From assembly GCA_949825065.1 (NCBI GenBank), contig OX463865.1, positions 21,065,115-21,129,114 on the forward strand: a stretch of DNA of 64,000 nucleotides. Reading direction: 5' to 3'. The position numbers were made by a program, and so were the translations under genes. Positions 11,290 to 22,250 of the stretch are shown piece after piece. This DNA comes from Odontocerum albicorne. Taxonomy: Eukaryota; Arthropoda; Insecta; Trichoptera; Odontoceridae. Under the pieces are notes generated by a model that was given only the letters and a program-made list of their open reading frames with translations, had not been told where the DNA came from and did not search any database. Within the stretch, counting starts at the first letter, position 1, and every line of letters starts with the position of its first letter.

Positions 11290-11650
11290 GAGAGTGTGGA
11301 TATTATCCCTGGCTTTATCCAAGTGTCTTCTTTCTGGGATGTTTGGTTACAGATCTTTGGAGAGTGGAAGATCTCTTCGATTAGCTGTTCACTTTTTTTT
11401 TGTTTGCTCAGGGGTAATTTAGTTAACCCATCCGTCCTGAACAGTCTCGGTTTGTATGTTCCGGATAATTATTTGAGACAACACTCCCATAGATTGTTCT
11501 ATCAACCTACGAGTATAAGTCGAACCGACCTGCCTTTGGAGATGCCGGTAGGTAGAGCAATTACACTGTTTAACCGTGTGTGTGTCCTCATATAGACGTG
11601 TTTCATGTGTCGCTCAGCTCCTTCAGAGAAAATCTCTTAAATTTAGTTGT
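11290..11650 (+). pseudogene. Jockey/CR1-like RT C-terminus
   Basis: Conceptual LGLYVPDNYLRQHSHRLFYQ, then ISRTDLPLEMPVGRAITLFN, with frame breaks. This resembles the last ~100 residues of Jockey/I/CR1 LINE proteins (a VP..RT..SP..R...L.N pattern). A TACGAGTA at 11508 adds two codons inside the usually tight P-x2-RT spacing. Confidence 0.55.
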
Positions 11651-11884
11651 AATACTTGAAATAATTGTATTTTTTTATATTATTTAACATGCTATCTTTT
11701 GTCATAATGTTTAAGTTTAACATGTACATTTTTATTATGATTATTATCCTAAGTTTTTAAATGTTGAATTGTTTTATACATGTCTTTTTTGCGCTTGTTA
11801 TATTTGATCCTTGCATGAATTAGGGAAATCTGAAATGTGTAAAGGCCCTGAAAAAAAATTAATTGAACTTCAATAATTGAAGTT
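11651..11884. other. Unassigned AT-rich DNA
   Basis: Nothing recognised. Confidence 0.4.
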
Positions 11885-12120
11885 AGCTTCTTCTACATCC
11901 ATACGCGGTCTCATAGAACTTCTACGATATCTCTGACTTTTTACGTTTCTTTCTTTTAAAATGTAATTTACTCGATCCAACTATACTTTCCTTGGTCTTC
12001 CTCTCACACGCCTTCCACTCAAATTTGCACTTTATATCTTTTGTGCAAATTTTTGTTAGTCTTCGTTCATTCTTTATACATGCCTTAATCATCTTAGGGC
12101 ATATGCAATACAACTGGTGT
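11885..12120 (-). pseudogene. RT-D LINE remnant
   Basis: The minus strand reads NERRLTKICTKDIKCKFEWK and related blocks, equivalent to the ERLTKQI(Y/C)SANVSG-R-GRPR stretch of RT-D, then SRRSCVRR-like decay. Many substitutions. Confidence 0.5.
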
Positions 12121-12164
12121 ATACAAATGAACTGGTGATGATAGGAACTCTGGAAAGACGAATT

Positions 12165-12260
12165 ATGTGGCTTAGTTGTTTAGACGCTTGACTTCCACTC
12201 GGAGGTTTCGCATTCAATTCTCAATGGTTACCGAACAAAAACCAAGTGGTTCTAAGTCCG
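12165..12260 (+). repeat. SINE head
   Basis: TGTGGCTTAGTTGTTTAGAC (box A-like), CTTGACTTCCACTCGGAGG spacer, then a decayed box B (GCATTCAATTC). Confidence 0.55.
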
Positions 12261-12879
12261 AAGGTGCGATGAAATGGAGCGAAGACTATGCTGTCTTCCG
12301 GTCGCGCTCTTCAATATGTCTGAACGACCATTCGGATGTGTTGAAGAGTACCATGCTAATAAATAAATAAAGTGAATATCTGTTCCAACGTGCATGGGGA
12401 TATGGCGGGATGGTGATGAACACTTTTAGTAATAATTATTATCGGATTTGGCATTTAGAAATATATCACTGCAAAGTTCACCGACGTAACAGGCGATGGA
12501 TTGATTATGTTTTATTTTTGTTCATGAAATGGCCGAGTTCATGAAATATTCATCATCCAACAACAGTTGTTATGTCTCGGTATTGACTATCACCGTTGTT
12601 GCTGTTCGTGTTTTTGATTAATTTCTAATTTGGGAGCCCCGGGGCCGAGGTGAGATCGATATATCTGGAGTGGGATCTGCCGGAGTAAGCCACTCCAACT
12701 GCCGTGAGAGATTGAGGGATGGGGCGTTACCGCTAATATCTTATTAAACAGAGCCTCTTGGAACACCTGCTCTTACGGGTGATAACAACAACAAAACTCT
12801 TTGGTTCCCTCAGATGCGAATTAATTACATTATTACATCAAGTTAATTATACAAGATATACGAAGAGAAATATATGAGA
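12261..12879. other. Unassigned DNA with GC-rich block
   Basis: 12630-12790 is more GC-rich than its surroundings and ends in ATAACAACAACAAAA. That kind of tail is seen at some LINE 3' ends, but I cannot assign it. Confidence 0.35.
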
Positions 12880-13620
12880 ATGGATGTTCCCAATTTCAAA
12901 CTCACGGTAAAAGGAAAAGTAAATGCGAGATATGATGTGATGAGTAATGAAAAATAGAGCAAGTTATGGAATTCTCCTATTTGAGTAGTATTTTCTCAGA
13001 CAATGGAAGAGTCAAGAGGGATATCGAACGACGTGTAGCGATAAGAAAACGAATAAATGAATATACGAACCAGACAATATCAAAATCTGCTAAGCCGATA
13101 TTCCACAACAGTGTTTTGCTGCCAGCAACGTGGGAATGAAACTTGGATGTAGAAAGACACCAAAAGGAGCCGAATAAACGTTGTAGAAATGCGTGTTCTA
13201 AGAAGATTACATGGGGTGAAAATGTATGACATCATTTGGAATGAAGTGATTAGGGGTGAGCGTGCATTTGAGGCTGATGTTTTGCGTAAGACAAAGAAGG
13301 ATCACACTGTGATGGTTTGGGCATATCAAATAAATGAATGACGAAAAACTAACAATACAAATATATATAGTGCAAATGTGAGCGGAAAGCGTGATGGAGA
13401 AAGACCAATGAACGTATGGTTGAATCAAGTGTATGATATTTTGAAAGAAGGAAATGTACGAGTACTCCTACGATTTTTAATGTCAGAAAAATCGTAGGAG
13501 CTGTGTGAGGTGTATGGTTGTAGAAGAGGCGAAATATATGTGCCGCGATAGGAAAGTATGGCGCTTTCTTCTCTTTATGTTCCCAGACAGGGAGGTAGCG
13601 TGATGTTATTTATGTTTGTA
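12880..13620 (+). pseudogene. RT-D LINE remnant, long copy
   Basis: Recoverable blocks in order: IFSDNGRVKRDIERRVAIRK (after motif C), EMRVLRRLHGVKMYDIIWNE, an AMC..K-like stretch, SGKRDGERPMNVWLNQVYDI, then the CRDRKVW end and GCGTGATGTTATTTATG tail. It is broken by stops and frameshifts. At 13457 it carries a TACGAGTA followed by an inverted filler that sister copies lack. Confidence 0.7.
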
Positions 13621-13629
13621 GGCATTGGA

Positions 13630-13900
13630 AGGAGTTGCTTAGTGTTTTTTGGATCGTGTATAGTGATAGATTGTCTTTTTATCGTCTTCAGTCGCTCGAG
13701 GGTCGTAGACACATTGTTGATCTTGTTTATCTTTGCAAAGTCTTGAATGGTTTTGCGGATTCACTTGAAACTGTGGAACATACGAGTATTTTGAGTTTTC
13801 CCTCTCGCTCTCTAGCTACGAGTACATTTAGAAGTAACATCGACTTCCATAACCTATTAGTGAGAATGTACCGATAGTACAATGCTTGAACTGACTCGGA
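13630..13900 (+). pseudogene. Jockey/CR1-like RT C-terminus
   Basis: Conceptual SDRLSFYRLQSLEGRRHIVD, LVYLCKVLNGFADS and a SFPSRS block match the R--LDL--LYK-LNG-(I/F)DSPELL region of Jockey/CR1 proteins. One frame stays open for about 80 codons. TACGAGTA occurs twice (13781, 13817) inside the frame. Confidence 0.5.
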
Positions 13901-14660
13901 GTAGTTCAACGCAGAGTTTAGAACGATGGTGGGTGAATTGACTGAGGTATAATTGTACGAGTATATAGTTTGTAACATTTTTATTGACCTGACATGACAT
14001 GACAGAGCTGTGCATGAGAGGAACACTTCATTTGAATTTTAATCCTTAGTATTATTTAGAAATGAAATGTTTTGTGTGGAAATCTTGGTGTATTTCCCGT
14101 AAGTGTTTTTTACATGAAAATAAAATCCCTCTTTTTGAACTTTCTGCGTTTTGTAGGTGGTGTATCTATGTAGTCGTAAAGTAATCGCAATGCCTGAGTG
14201 AACGTGGTTGGGTTGGTCGTGATAAAATATTCAGAGAGCGTTTCCTGAACCGAATCAAAGCGAGAATGTAAATTTCTCTCATAGAATGATCGGGAACCGC
14301 ATAGATTTGTCTTGTGTTTGCCCGCGTTAGTCTGGACACGTGGTTCGCATTCCTGAACACAGACTCCCAAGAAATATAATTTTCAATGCACTTAAACATG
14401 GCAGAAGAAACCCCAGCGGACAGCCCAAGACACCGAAGAATGTTCTGCATGAGACGTAAACATTAATACTCAGCAAAACTGGGACAGCAGCAGATAGATC
14501 CAAGTGAGGTTGAACTGTTGCTAGTTATCAGGGATACAATGGAGGGAAAAGGCGCAGACAAGCTGCAAGTACTCGAGCTATTTGCCATATATGCAACATG
14601 AAATCCCTATCACAAATAGACTTCCATAGTCATCTCCGGCGGCAGCAACGTCAAGTACAG
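13901..14660. other. Unassigned DNA
   Basis: Nothing recognised except a TACGAGTA at 13956. Open frames at 14110-14450 show no motif. Confidence 0.4.
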
Positions 14661-14786
14661 TACCGGCGGTAAGTAATACATATCGTTTGTAGAGCGTCGT
14701 CTCTGTCGCACAAATTGCGACGGAACACGTGTATGAATGACAGAGACGATGCTCTACAAACGATGGGTATTACTTACCGCCGGGTA
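14661..14786. repeat. Large inverted repeat, ~47-bp arms
   Basis: Arms 14661-14707 and 14739-14786 pair almost perfectly (start TACCGGCGGTAAGTAATAC) around a ~31-base loop. Short further complementarity lies outside. This is either a foldback MITE or an inverted duplication. Confidence 0.8.
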
Positions 14787-15202
14787 GTGTACCCTGATAC
14801 CCCATTTCTTATTGTGCTCTCTATGTTATACTCGTCTCTTGTGATGGCAATTAATTTATTTATTCCTTTAATATGCCATAGATGCATTGTTATAAGAAAT
14901 ATTCTTCATCCATGATTTATATAATATCTATTATACTCTGTATAAATTAATACATGCCATAGACATTTTAATTGAATCGAAATTGATAAAATAATTAAAA
15001 AAATATTAAATATAAGAATTCAAATTCTAAAGGTTATGAAATTTAAAGCACACGCTCTTTGAAATCAGCAACAGCGAGCTTTTGAAAAGAAAGTTTCGCA
15101 AAAGTTGTCAATACCATTTTTGATATAACATTTATATATTCGCAGTGGCGCTGGAGTGGAACGTTCCGCAGTCGACATTTCAGGTCAACTTTTGAAAAAG
15201 TT
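14787..15202. other. Unassigned AT-rich DNA
   Basis: Nothing recognised. Confidence 0.4.
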
Positions 15203-15325
15203 GCCAAAAACGGGAGATGGCTCCCAAAACGGGGGATGGCTCCCAAAACGGGGGAGGGCTCCCAAAACGGGGGATGGCTCCCAAAACGGGGGAGGGCTCC
15301 CAAAACGGGGGATGGCTCCCAAAAG
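15203..15325. repeat. 19-bp tandem array, ~6 copies
   Basis: Unit CCCAAAACGGGGGATGGCT, preceded by one diverged copy and followed by a partial. Copies alternate GATGGCT and GAGGGCT, so the effective period is partly 38 bp. The unit is not a multiple of three, so the open frames across it are not coding. Confidence 0.9.
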
Positions 15326-15415
15326 TTTCGCAAAATGGATTCAGCTTTAAATAATTGGCAAAATTTGAGTCTAGTTTTTTTTAATTTTATAACTAACTTT
15401 TAAATCGGTGATTCT

Positions 15416-15856
15416 TAACCTTTTCAGGTGCCGGCACCACTTAAATTATTATAATGGGTTATCGCACCTTCAGTAAAAATCCAATGATGTAACATCATTT
15501 ACATGTAAAATGATGGTAAATGGGAACCTCATATATTAAATTATGATTTGACAGTTTTTCTATTCACTACTGTACCGATAACTTGCTATAAAAGCGCATA
15601 TTTAGCACGCCCCTAACACACGAGTTCATCGCATTTTTGTCGTTTAAATGAATTATTGATTTATTATTCCATGTTTGTCAAATATAATATTATACTTTAC
15701 TGATACCTTGTTATAAAAGCGCAAATATAGCACGCCACACGAAGATAAAAGGTTTATAGTAGGAAGGATAGATACTGAAGTTTGTTGAGAATCGCAACCT
15801 CAGGAGGATTTTCTCGTACTCCCAGGGGGGCGCGTACCCCTGATGAAAAACCACTG
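15416..15856. mobile_element. hAT-like non-autonomous element with 8-bp TSD
   Basis: Flanked by identical TTTTAAAT at 15408-15415 and 15857-15864. The ends are CGGTGATTCTTAACC and the complement of CAGTGGTTTTTCATC, an imperfect hAT-type terminus. It contains a diverged internal direct repeat (ATAAAAGCGCAxATxTAGCACGCC, around 15585 and 15711). No transposase coding. Confidence 0.7.
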
Positions 15857-15864
15857 TTTTAAAT

Positions 15865-16717
15865 GGAAAAAAATATATTAAATAAAAAAAAAAAATTATT
15901 AATTTATGGCGAACTTTGGAAACAAATTAAGGTAGTTCTGCCCTGTTTAATTACAAGTTTTGAGAAACTGTGTATCCTACTAATAGTAAGTTTTTTAGGG
16001 CGTCGTTAAAAATATTAAATACATTGAGGGTGCCATGATTCGAAAAAGTTTGAAAACCACAACTTCTTCAATTGAAGGTTTGTTTCTCTGAAACGTCCAC
16101 ATTCCCTTGATTACCTTTATGTTAATAATACACGTTTGTGTAATATGCTTATCAACTATGAATCATTTATATTTTCTTTCGTATTTTATCTAATAATAAC
16201 AATAATATTGTATATTTATTCTTGATTTTTAGGTAATATATTACTGAACTATAAAATTCATATATTATACATACATACGTAGCGTCTAAATCCATTTACT
16301 TATTTATTTAATTCACAACACAATACTATAGCACAGAAGACATGTTGATCTAAATACTTCAAATTATTGACTTAATTGCATAACATTGAACTTAAACTAA
16401 AAGAATATACAATAAATGAATAGTAATAATATAATACAATCAACAGGGACACATTTTGTAATATTTTGAATCTGTCAATAAAAGTGGGCTCGGCTTCCGG
16501 GTTAGAGCGCTCTTGAGGGCAGTCTGGGCTCTAAACGGAGCTATATGAACTGTCATTTTATTTTTTTATGTTGTGTTCGTGTGTACTCGAAATTCTAAAT
16601 AAAAAAATAATAAGTAGTATTTGAATGGTCGAAATGAGCCGTTCATTGTGAAAAATTAAATAAACTTAACTTATTTATGGGGATTTACATGGTGTAGGAA
16701 AATTTCCCTAATATTTG
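15865..16717. other. Unassigned AT-rich DNA
   Basis: A GTTTGAAAACCAC string near 16048 resembles another hAT end, without a partner. Otherwise nothing. Confidence 0.4.
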
Positions 16718-17183
16718 CAGTAATACCTCGCTTAACGTTACCTCGATATATCTCTACTGACAAAAATATTTTGAATTTCAAAACAAGCATATTACCAGAT
16801 TATCTCAGTCAAGTCTAACCCGTTGGAAATTCTATCGGAAAATGATTCTGAATAAGTGCGAAGCTATGCAGTAAAAAGTATCATATTAAATGCTTTTATC
16901 AAATGTAAAAAGAAGAAAAAAGGAACAAAACAATCGACGCTTGAATCGTTTTTATTAAAAAAAATTAAATGTCACTGATATAATCAGGTTTGTGAGTACA
17001 ATTAATTTTTAAATTGCACTTTGCCAAAATAAATTGCTCTCAGTTTGAAAAAATTGTATATTTATTTTTTAGAAACCTATCCCTATATGTACATCGCGTA
17101 TTATTATTATCTTCGTTTACGATAAATTTGCTAGCGAAACTATTTTGAGGAACGTATCCCTGTCATTTAACGAGGTTCTACTG
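16718..17183 (+). mobile_element. pogo/Tigger-like deletion derivative
   Basis: Termini CAGTAATACCTCGCTTAACG and the complement of CAGTAGAACCTCGTTAAATG form inverted repeats; the right flank is TA and the left TG. An internal stretch at about 16921-16978 reads GTKQSTLESFLLKKIK then stop, like the C-terminal tail of pogo/Tigger transposases. The DDE domain is deleted. Confidence 0.7.
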
Positions 17184-17819
17184 TACTTTGTTCTACTGTT
17201 CTCATTATACGCGTGCACAACTCGGATACACAAGACATCTCGTGGTCTCAAAACCGGGCTATGACATATCTAGTGGAAATAACACCAGCGACATTTATTT
17301 TACTAAGCTCACTCGAAAAGTTATTTGAAGGGTGTTCTCAGACTTATAGGAATATATTTCGAGAGGCCGTTTCAAATCCGTCTCGGCTGCTCGCTTAGAA
17401 GCCTCGTGTCGACTTATTGAAACTTTTGCAAGTTGTTCAAGAGAAAGTTATTAATTTCGTGTGATTCATATATGAAATATAAGTATTTAAGGTTATGGAA
17501 TGTCTGCTTTCACTGATTTATTGATTGTGTCATACAGAACTGTTGCCCACTGCGTATTACCAATTGTAGGAGGATGCTGCTGAGGGAAATGGGTGGCAGA
17601 GAATGCTTTTGGCAGCTAAGATGTACTCTGGGTTGTTGGGTTAATCATGACGATGGTGATTATTTGTTCTTGTGTGGAAGTCTTTTCTTCATATAAATTA
17701 ATAACATGGTATTTACATACCGAGCCGCTTTTGGTAACAGGCAAACTTAGGCATTGGCCTAGGGGCGCTAGGCTTAAAAGGGCGCCCAAAGATTCATAAA
17801 TAGGAAGTAAAAAGAAAAA
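17184..17819. other. Unassigned DNA
   Basis: No family recognised. A GGGGCGCTAGGCTTAAAAGG block lies near 17760. Confidence 0.35.
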
Positions 17820-18055
17820 TAAATTATATATAATATGTTGTTTATAGTTAAGGCATTAACGTTGTTGAGGTTTAAATACATTGTAATTTATTTTTATCAA
17901 ACACTGTTTATTCCACTTTTTTGTGACGGTATAACCCTACCGGTTTCAAGACTTTCACCTCATCTTCAGGGGAGCACAAACAAGACTTGTTTAGGACAAG
18001 ATTGGAATTGGAATAATCAGTGTTTGATAAAAATAAATTACAATATATATAATAT
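17820..18055. repeat. Hairpin element H, copy 1
   Basis: The left arm is complete, from TTTATAGTTAAGGCATTAAC through ATTGTAATTTATTTTTATCA to the GGTATAACCCTACCGG core and CATCTTCAGGGGAGC. The right arm is shortened, ending AGTGTTTGATAAAAATAAAT. Related to 45039-45300 and five other copies. Confidence 0.75.
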
Positions 18056-18429
18056 ATAAATGCAGACATACTCGTACATGCAACCCCAGACTCTGCAGCG
18101 CAGAGACAAAATAAAATAAATGAAGTTCTGAATCCTAACTAAACACGGAAACAAACCATAAGACAATGTTTTGCTGAAAGTCATCAAATCACGCGAGCGG
18201 CTGCAGCTTTGATCTGTTGAACTATCTATTTGTGCTCATTTGTGAATTTCATGGATTTCACGTCAGCTGTCTTAATGCAATTTTAATTTTATATACAATA
18301 TCAACCGTGTGAGATGGCTGATACGAAAAAGTAAATAAACGATATGTTTATTGATAACGATAAAGTATGCAAGTATAACATAATATGTTATGTACTATAA
18401 TAACACACGAGATCTGTTGTTGGGAATGA
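18056..18429. other. Unassigned DNA
   Basis: One TACTCGTA at 18069; otherwise nothing recognised. Confidence 0.4.
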
Positions 18430-18680
18430 TGAGCCTTACAACCTTGTCACATGGAAGAAATACGTTTGACCTTACGACATTGTTTCAGATTGTCATCTCG
18501 TATTTCAATAGTCCGGAACTAACTCAGTTTGTCGTGTTACGCGTTCCTTGTAGGTCCACGCGGCAAAGTGTTCTGTTCGTGAAGTGGCTGCTAGGAACTA
18601 TTTGTTCAGCCCTTGCATAACAAGACTACACATATTGGGTAATTAATATGGACATTGTTTGAATTATCATATTACTTTGA
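18430..18680 (+). pseudogene. Jockey/CR1-like RT C-terminus
   Basis: Conceptual FNSPELTQFVVLRVPCRSTR matches the DSPELL...I.F.VP-RSTR region of Jockey/CR1 LINEs, then decays. The following ACAAGACTACACATATTGGG block also occurs in 51500-51745, so the two are the same family. Confidence 0.55.
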
Positions 18681-19184
18681 CTACATACAAAAATATATTG
18701 AAGAATTGATTCTTGCCTGGATGAATCAATTGATTGAGTTGTATTAATTTGCTTTGTTGTGTTGTTCGACTTGTACTATATTTTCCTATTGTACTCGTAT
18801 AACACTGCCTACTGCTGCTTTTTAAATATCCTGGTATCCCCACTGGTGACGCAGTTATGTTGTAGGGTGCTGTCCTGAGACATTGTTTTCTGGGGTCTTC
18901 AGGTTGGAACCGTAAGAGTAGGCAGGCATATTTATATCGGTCTATCGTGCGTTCTAACAATACTACCGAACTTTGAGTTCAAATAAGCTAGTATTACACA
19001 AATACATATTTATCAACGTACTTTTGGGTTTAATTTGAACCCTGGAACCTTTTTTTGAGAACCATCAGTTATATAATCCATAATGGCCATGTGAAAGCTT
19101 TGCGTCTGATTAAGTACTCTTTAACCTCTCAATAAATACTCAACCATAATTTTATCGTGTAACGCTTTCGTTCTGTATAGAAAC
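18681..19184. other. Unassigned DNA
   Basis: TACTCGTA at 18792; otherwise nothing recognised. Confidence 0.4.
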
Positions 19185-19275
19185 ATCTGGAAACCTTTTT
19201 TATATCATGTGTTCCAACGGGAATCGATCCCGCCGATCGTCTTGAAACTTTAATTTTCTTACCATTGGAACTTTG
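19185..19275 (-). repeat. SINE head fragment (antisense)
   Basis: CAACGGGAATCGATCCCGCC is the antisense of a box B region; a second head fragment in the same sense (ACCAACTAGGCCTCCGAGG) lies at about 19457-19475. Confidence 0.45.
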
Positions 19276-19475
19276 GGTTTGAGCTGTTAAAACTGTATGA
19301 TTACTGAAGTGCAACAGCTTGCACTCTTGAAATCAATGCCGGCGTCTTCCATCCATAAGATGGCGGACAATCTTAATCGTGTTGAGGGATCGCTAAGCAT
19401 ATTGTATAAAACCCGTAACCTCCTGCTTGGTACACACTTACCAACACACTTACCATCTTACCAACTAGGCCTCCG

Positions 19476-19934
19476 AGGTTGTCTAATACGAGTGAACTCA
19501 ATCTAAGTTCAAATTCATACTTCCAGCAGATGTCAAATATTGTTTAAAAGTGACACTTTCCGTCATTAAATATTAAAAATACTTCGCCTTTTCTCAGTAA
19601 AATCACCTTTTTCATATATTTTTCACTTTCCAGGTGACATTTTCTCATTTTCTCGACTAAGCCTTGCCCTACCTCTCCGACATGGCTTTTAACTTCGCTT
19701 TTTACAGGCCTTTCTCTTCTCCTTCTGTGCTTTGAAGTGGCCGTTAGTTTTGGAAGTTCACAGAATACTGAAATACTTGTACAAGGGACGGCTCGTGGCG
19801 GGGGAATCGCATTATGAGTGTATTTTATAATTTGATTATATTTTCAGGTCTGTGGTATGGTACCCTTCAACATATTGAAAAGCGTGACGGAGTTATATTG
19901 CAATGTTAATTAACTAATCATAATTTTTTATTTC
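19476..19934. other. Unassigned DNA
   Basis: Nothing recognised. Confidence 0.4.
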
Positions 19935-20520
19935 CTTGGACCTCCCAAAAAAGGGTGTCAAAGACCTTCTATATTTATTACTTAATTACACTAAAAGGCA
20001 GACCGTTACACGACACAGAACCAACAACGACAGAAACTCGACCACAACACTCCGCTCTATTGGATCGGTTTGGAAAAAAGTCGACCTCAAAGTTCTACTC
20101 TTCTTTGAAGAAACATCTCTCAGAAACAGATTCGAAATATGCGATAGATACTAAAATAAGATTTCTTGAATCTTCGAAAAGACTTTAGTTTCACTTTGTG
20201 GTGCCATTTTTTCAACAAGTCAAAATATCATCAATAACCAAACCAATTTTCATAATAGCCCTCTGCTTAATATGTTCCCTATTTAAAATCCTCCCCTGTC
20301 TTAAAGATTCACATTCACTTTCACATATTTTTCCCCCGCCCCATTCACCATTATATTACATCTCTCCCCACTTCACTCCCTCCTACCTCACCTCTTTTAT
20401 ATTAGGTTGTTTACACTTGTACAGAATATATTTTAGCAACTTAGTTTATATTCACCAGACGAAGAAGACGGTGGTCTTCGAAACTAGTTGTGAACCTAAA
20501 TTAAACCTTTGGTGAACACA
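19935..20520 (+). repeat. Dispersed repeat J, copy 2 (LINE-like 3' end?)
   Basis: Conceptual LKGRPLHDTEPTTTETRP, then LDRFGKKSTSKFYSSLKKHL, shared in part with 8341-8545 and 22135-22250. The 3' part has CCAGACGAAGAAGACGGTGG and GTCTTCGAAACTAG, the style of sequence often found in LINE 3' UTRs. I infer a degraded LINE; the family is unknown. Confidence 0.35.
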
Positions 20521-21139
20521 ACAATATAAAATAAGTTTTTTATTTTACTTATTTTTTCCTTTTACTAAAATAAGATTTCCTTTCCTATGTACCAGGTCTA
20601 CACAACATACGGTCCGTGGGCTGCATGCATAGAATGTACAAGAAATGAATATAAATATTTATTTCATTTTTAAAATAATCAATTATTTTTAAAATAAATA
20701 TTTTTCTCCACAAGTATGAATATTAATAAAAGTTAGAAACGCTCGTGTTTGAGTGACTATCATTTGGAAGACGTATTAACAACGGCTACTTCTAATATGT
20801 CTCCCGAATATGGCAAACTTGTTGCTGAAAAACGATGTAATGTCTCATTAAATTCACAATCCCTTTAAGTTACATGTTTCTAGTATTTAATTTTTTATTA
20901 TATTTTCACAATAATTATTTTATTTATTATAAAAATTTGTAAATTTTGTTGTTATAATTACGAGTACAATTAATAATATCGTAATAAAATAATAGTGTGA
21001 TAAACAAAATATTCTCTATTTTTTCCTATCCTGTTTTCTTGCGGCCCGCAGCACCTTTCCTTAAAGTAATATGGCCCTCATCCCATTTAGAGTTGTGCAG
21101 GCCTACTATAGACAAACCCTTTCGCTCTCTTAGAACACC
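20521..21139. other. Unassigned AT-rich DNA
   Basis: TACGAGTA at 20959; nothing else recognised. Confidence 0.4.
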
Positions 21140-21208
21140 TGAATATGATTTGGAATTGAACCTGAAACCTCCTGGTGGAAGGAAAGCGTCTGGCCACGGA
21201 GGTCGTTA
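21140..21208 (-). repeat. SINE head (antisense)
   Basis: Antisense of a SINE head: TTGAACCTGAAACCTCC (box B region) to GGCCACGGAGGTCG (5' end). It lies head to head with 21243-21330. Confidence 0.6.
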
Positions 21209-21242
21209 ATTTTATATATAAGTATATTGTTTTATTTGTACA

Positions 21243-21330
21243 TGGTAACCTCCGTAGCCTTGTGGTTACATTCTTGACTTCCACCGGGGTGTTTCGGGTT
21301 CGATCTCAGATGGTATACAAGACAAAAAAA
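21243..21330 (+). repeat. SINE head
   Basis: TAACCTCCGTAGCCTTGTGG, then GACTTCCACCGG and GGGTTCGATCTC (box B). Forms a divergent pair with the copy just upstream, separated by about 34 bp. Confidence 0.65.
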
Positions 21331-21365
21331 AAATGATGCCACTCTGGTAATAGAGTTCGTCTGGT

Positions 21366-21407
21366 AACAATGCCCGTTCGCGCATTTTTACCAGAACGGG
21401 CATTGTT
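21366..21407. repeat. 14-bp perfect hairpin
   Basis: AACAATGCCCGTTC at 21366-21379 and its exact reverse complement at 21394-21407, 14-base loop. Confidence 0.75.
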
Positions 21408-21999
21408 CGCAATAGTCTACTCCAGAGGTTGTAAACCCGGAAGTTTCCTTATTTGGGTTCTGAGACAACGTTGTCTCCCGACTGCGCCAGTCAATACACT
21501 AATTAGGTTACATCGAAGGGGAACCATACGGAAAATATTTGTACATTAACTTTTGCGTATAAACAACACCCTTTAAACAATATACTCGTACATATTATGT
21601 ACAGGTAAAATATTTCGTTCGACAGGACACAACTACTGATGTACGAGTATGTTGTCTGTATACAGCGGGGGCACATATCCGTTGTTAGCCTGATTAGCAT
21701 CCCCGTGGGAAATTCGATGGTTTACATTTTTCCCGGTGGCGCTAAACTTTAAGGGCGCGTCAGATACTAACAACTTGCCGCGATCGCCCCCCTTCTCTCA
21801 CTTTTGAACTCTCCGTGTCCCTCGTGAACTGTCAAACCCCCTCACAATAATCCGCATTATCTCCGTGTCAATTTTATAGAACCCGATTCGAAACATAATA
21901 TTTGTATTGTATTATACAACACTTTCGATGTATTCACTGCAATCTGACAGGCTTATTGGCAAAATATTCCATCCAACGTAATATGTTAAACAAGCCTTA
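21408..21999. other. Unassigned DNA
   Basis: Two octamers (21583, 21642) within 60 bp; no gene or repeat family recognised. Confidence 0.4.
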
Positions 22000-22112
22000 A
22001 GTGAAAACCGGACTGGAATCCTTTTTCGAAAATCTGGGTAACAACGGGTATTGAACTCGCAGCTTTCGGTTTGGAAGACAGGTGTTTAATCAAGTAAGCC
22101 ACATGAGTTGTT
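22000..22112 (-). repeat. SINE (antisense), head and body start
   Basis: Minus strand: CATGTGGCTTACTTGATTAA head, CGAGTTCAATACCCGTTG (box B), then CCAGTCCGGTTTTCACTTAA body. Confidence 0.6.
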
Positions 22113-22134
22113 GTACAAGACACGAATAATAATA

Positions 22135-22250
22135 ATAATAAAAGGACCCATATCTCTAATGCAAAGAGATAAACCATTCCACGACATGGGACTAACAACG
22201 GCAAACCAATAGTAGCAACATATGACGTACACAAAATAACCTCACTCAAT
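22135..22250 (+). repeat. Dispersed repeat J, fragment 3
   Basis: GATAAACCATTCCACGACAT parallels the RPLHD segment of 19935-20180. Short and degraded. Confidence 0.3.

Noticed and set aside
15043..15350. Repetitive peptide frames on both strands
   Set aside because: Produced by the 19-bp array, which changes frame in each unit.
20198..20515. 105-codon open frame
   Set aside because: Hydrophobic, low complexity, and overlapping a LINE-like 3' end. No conserved motif.
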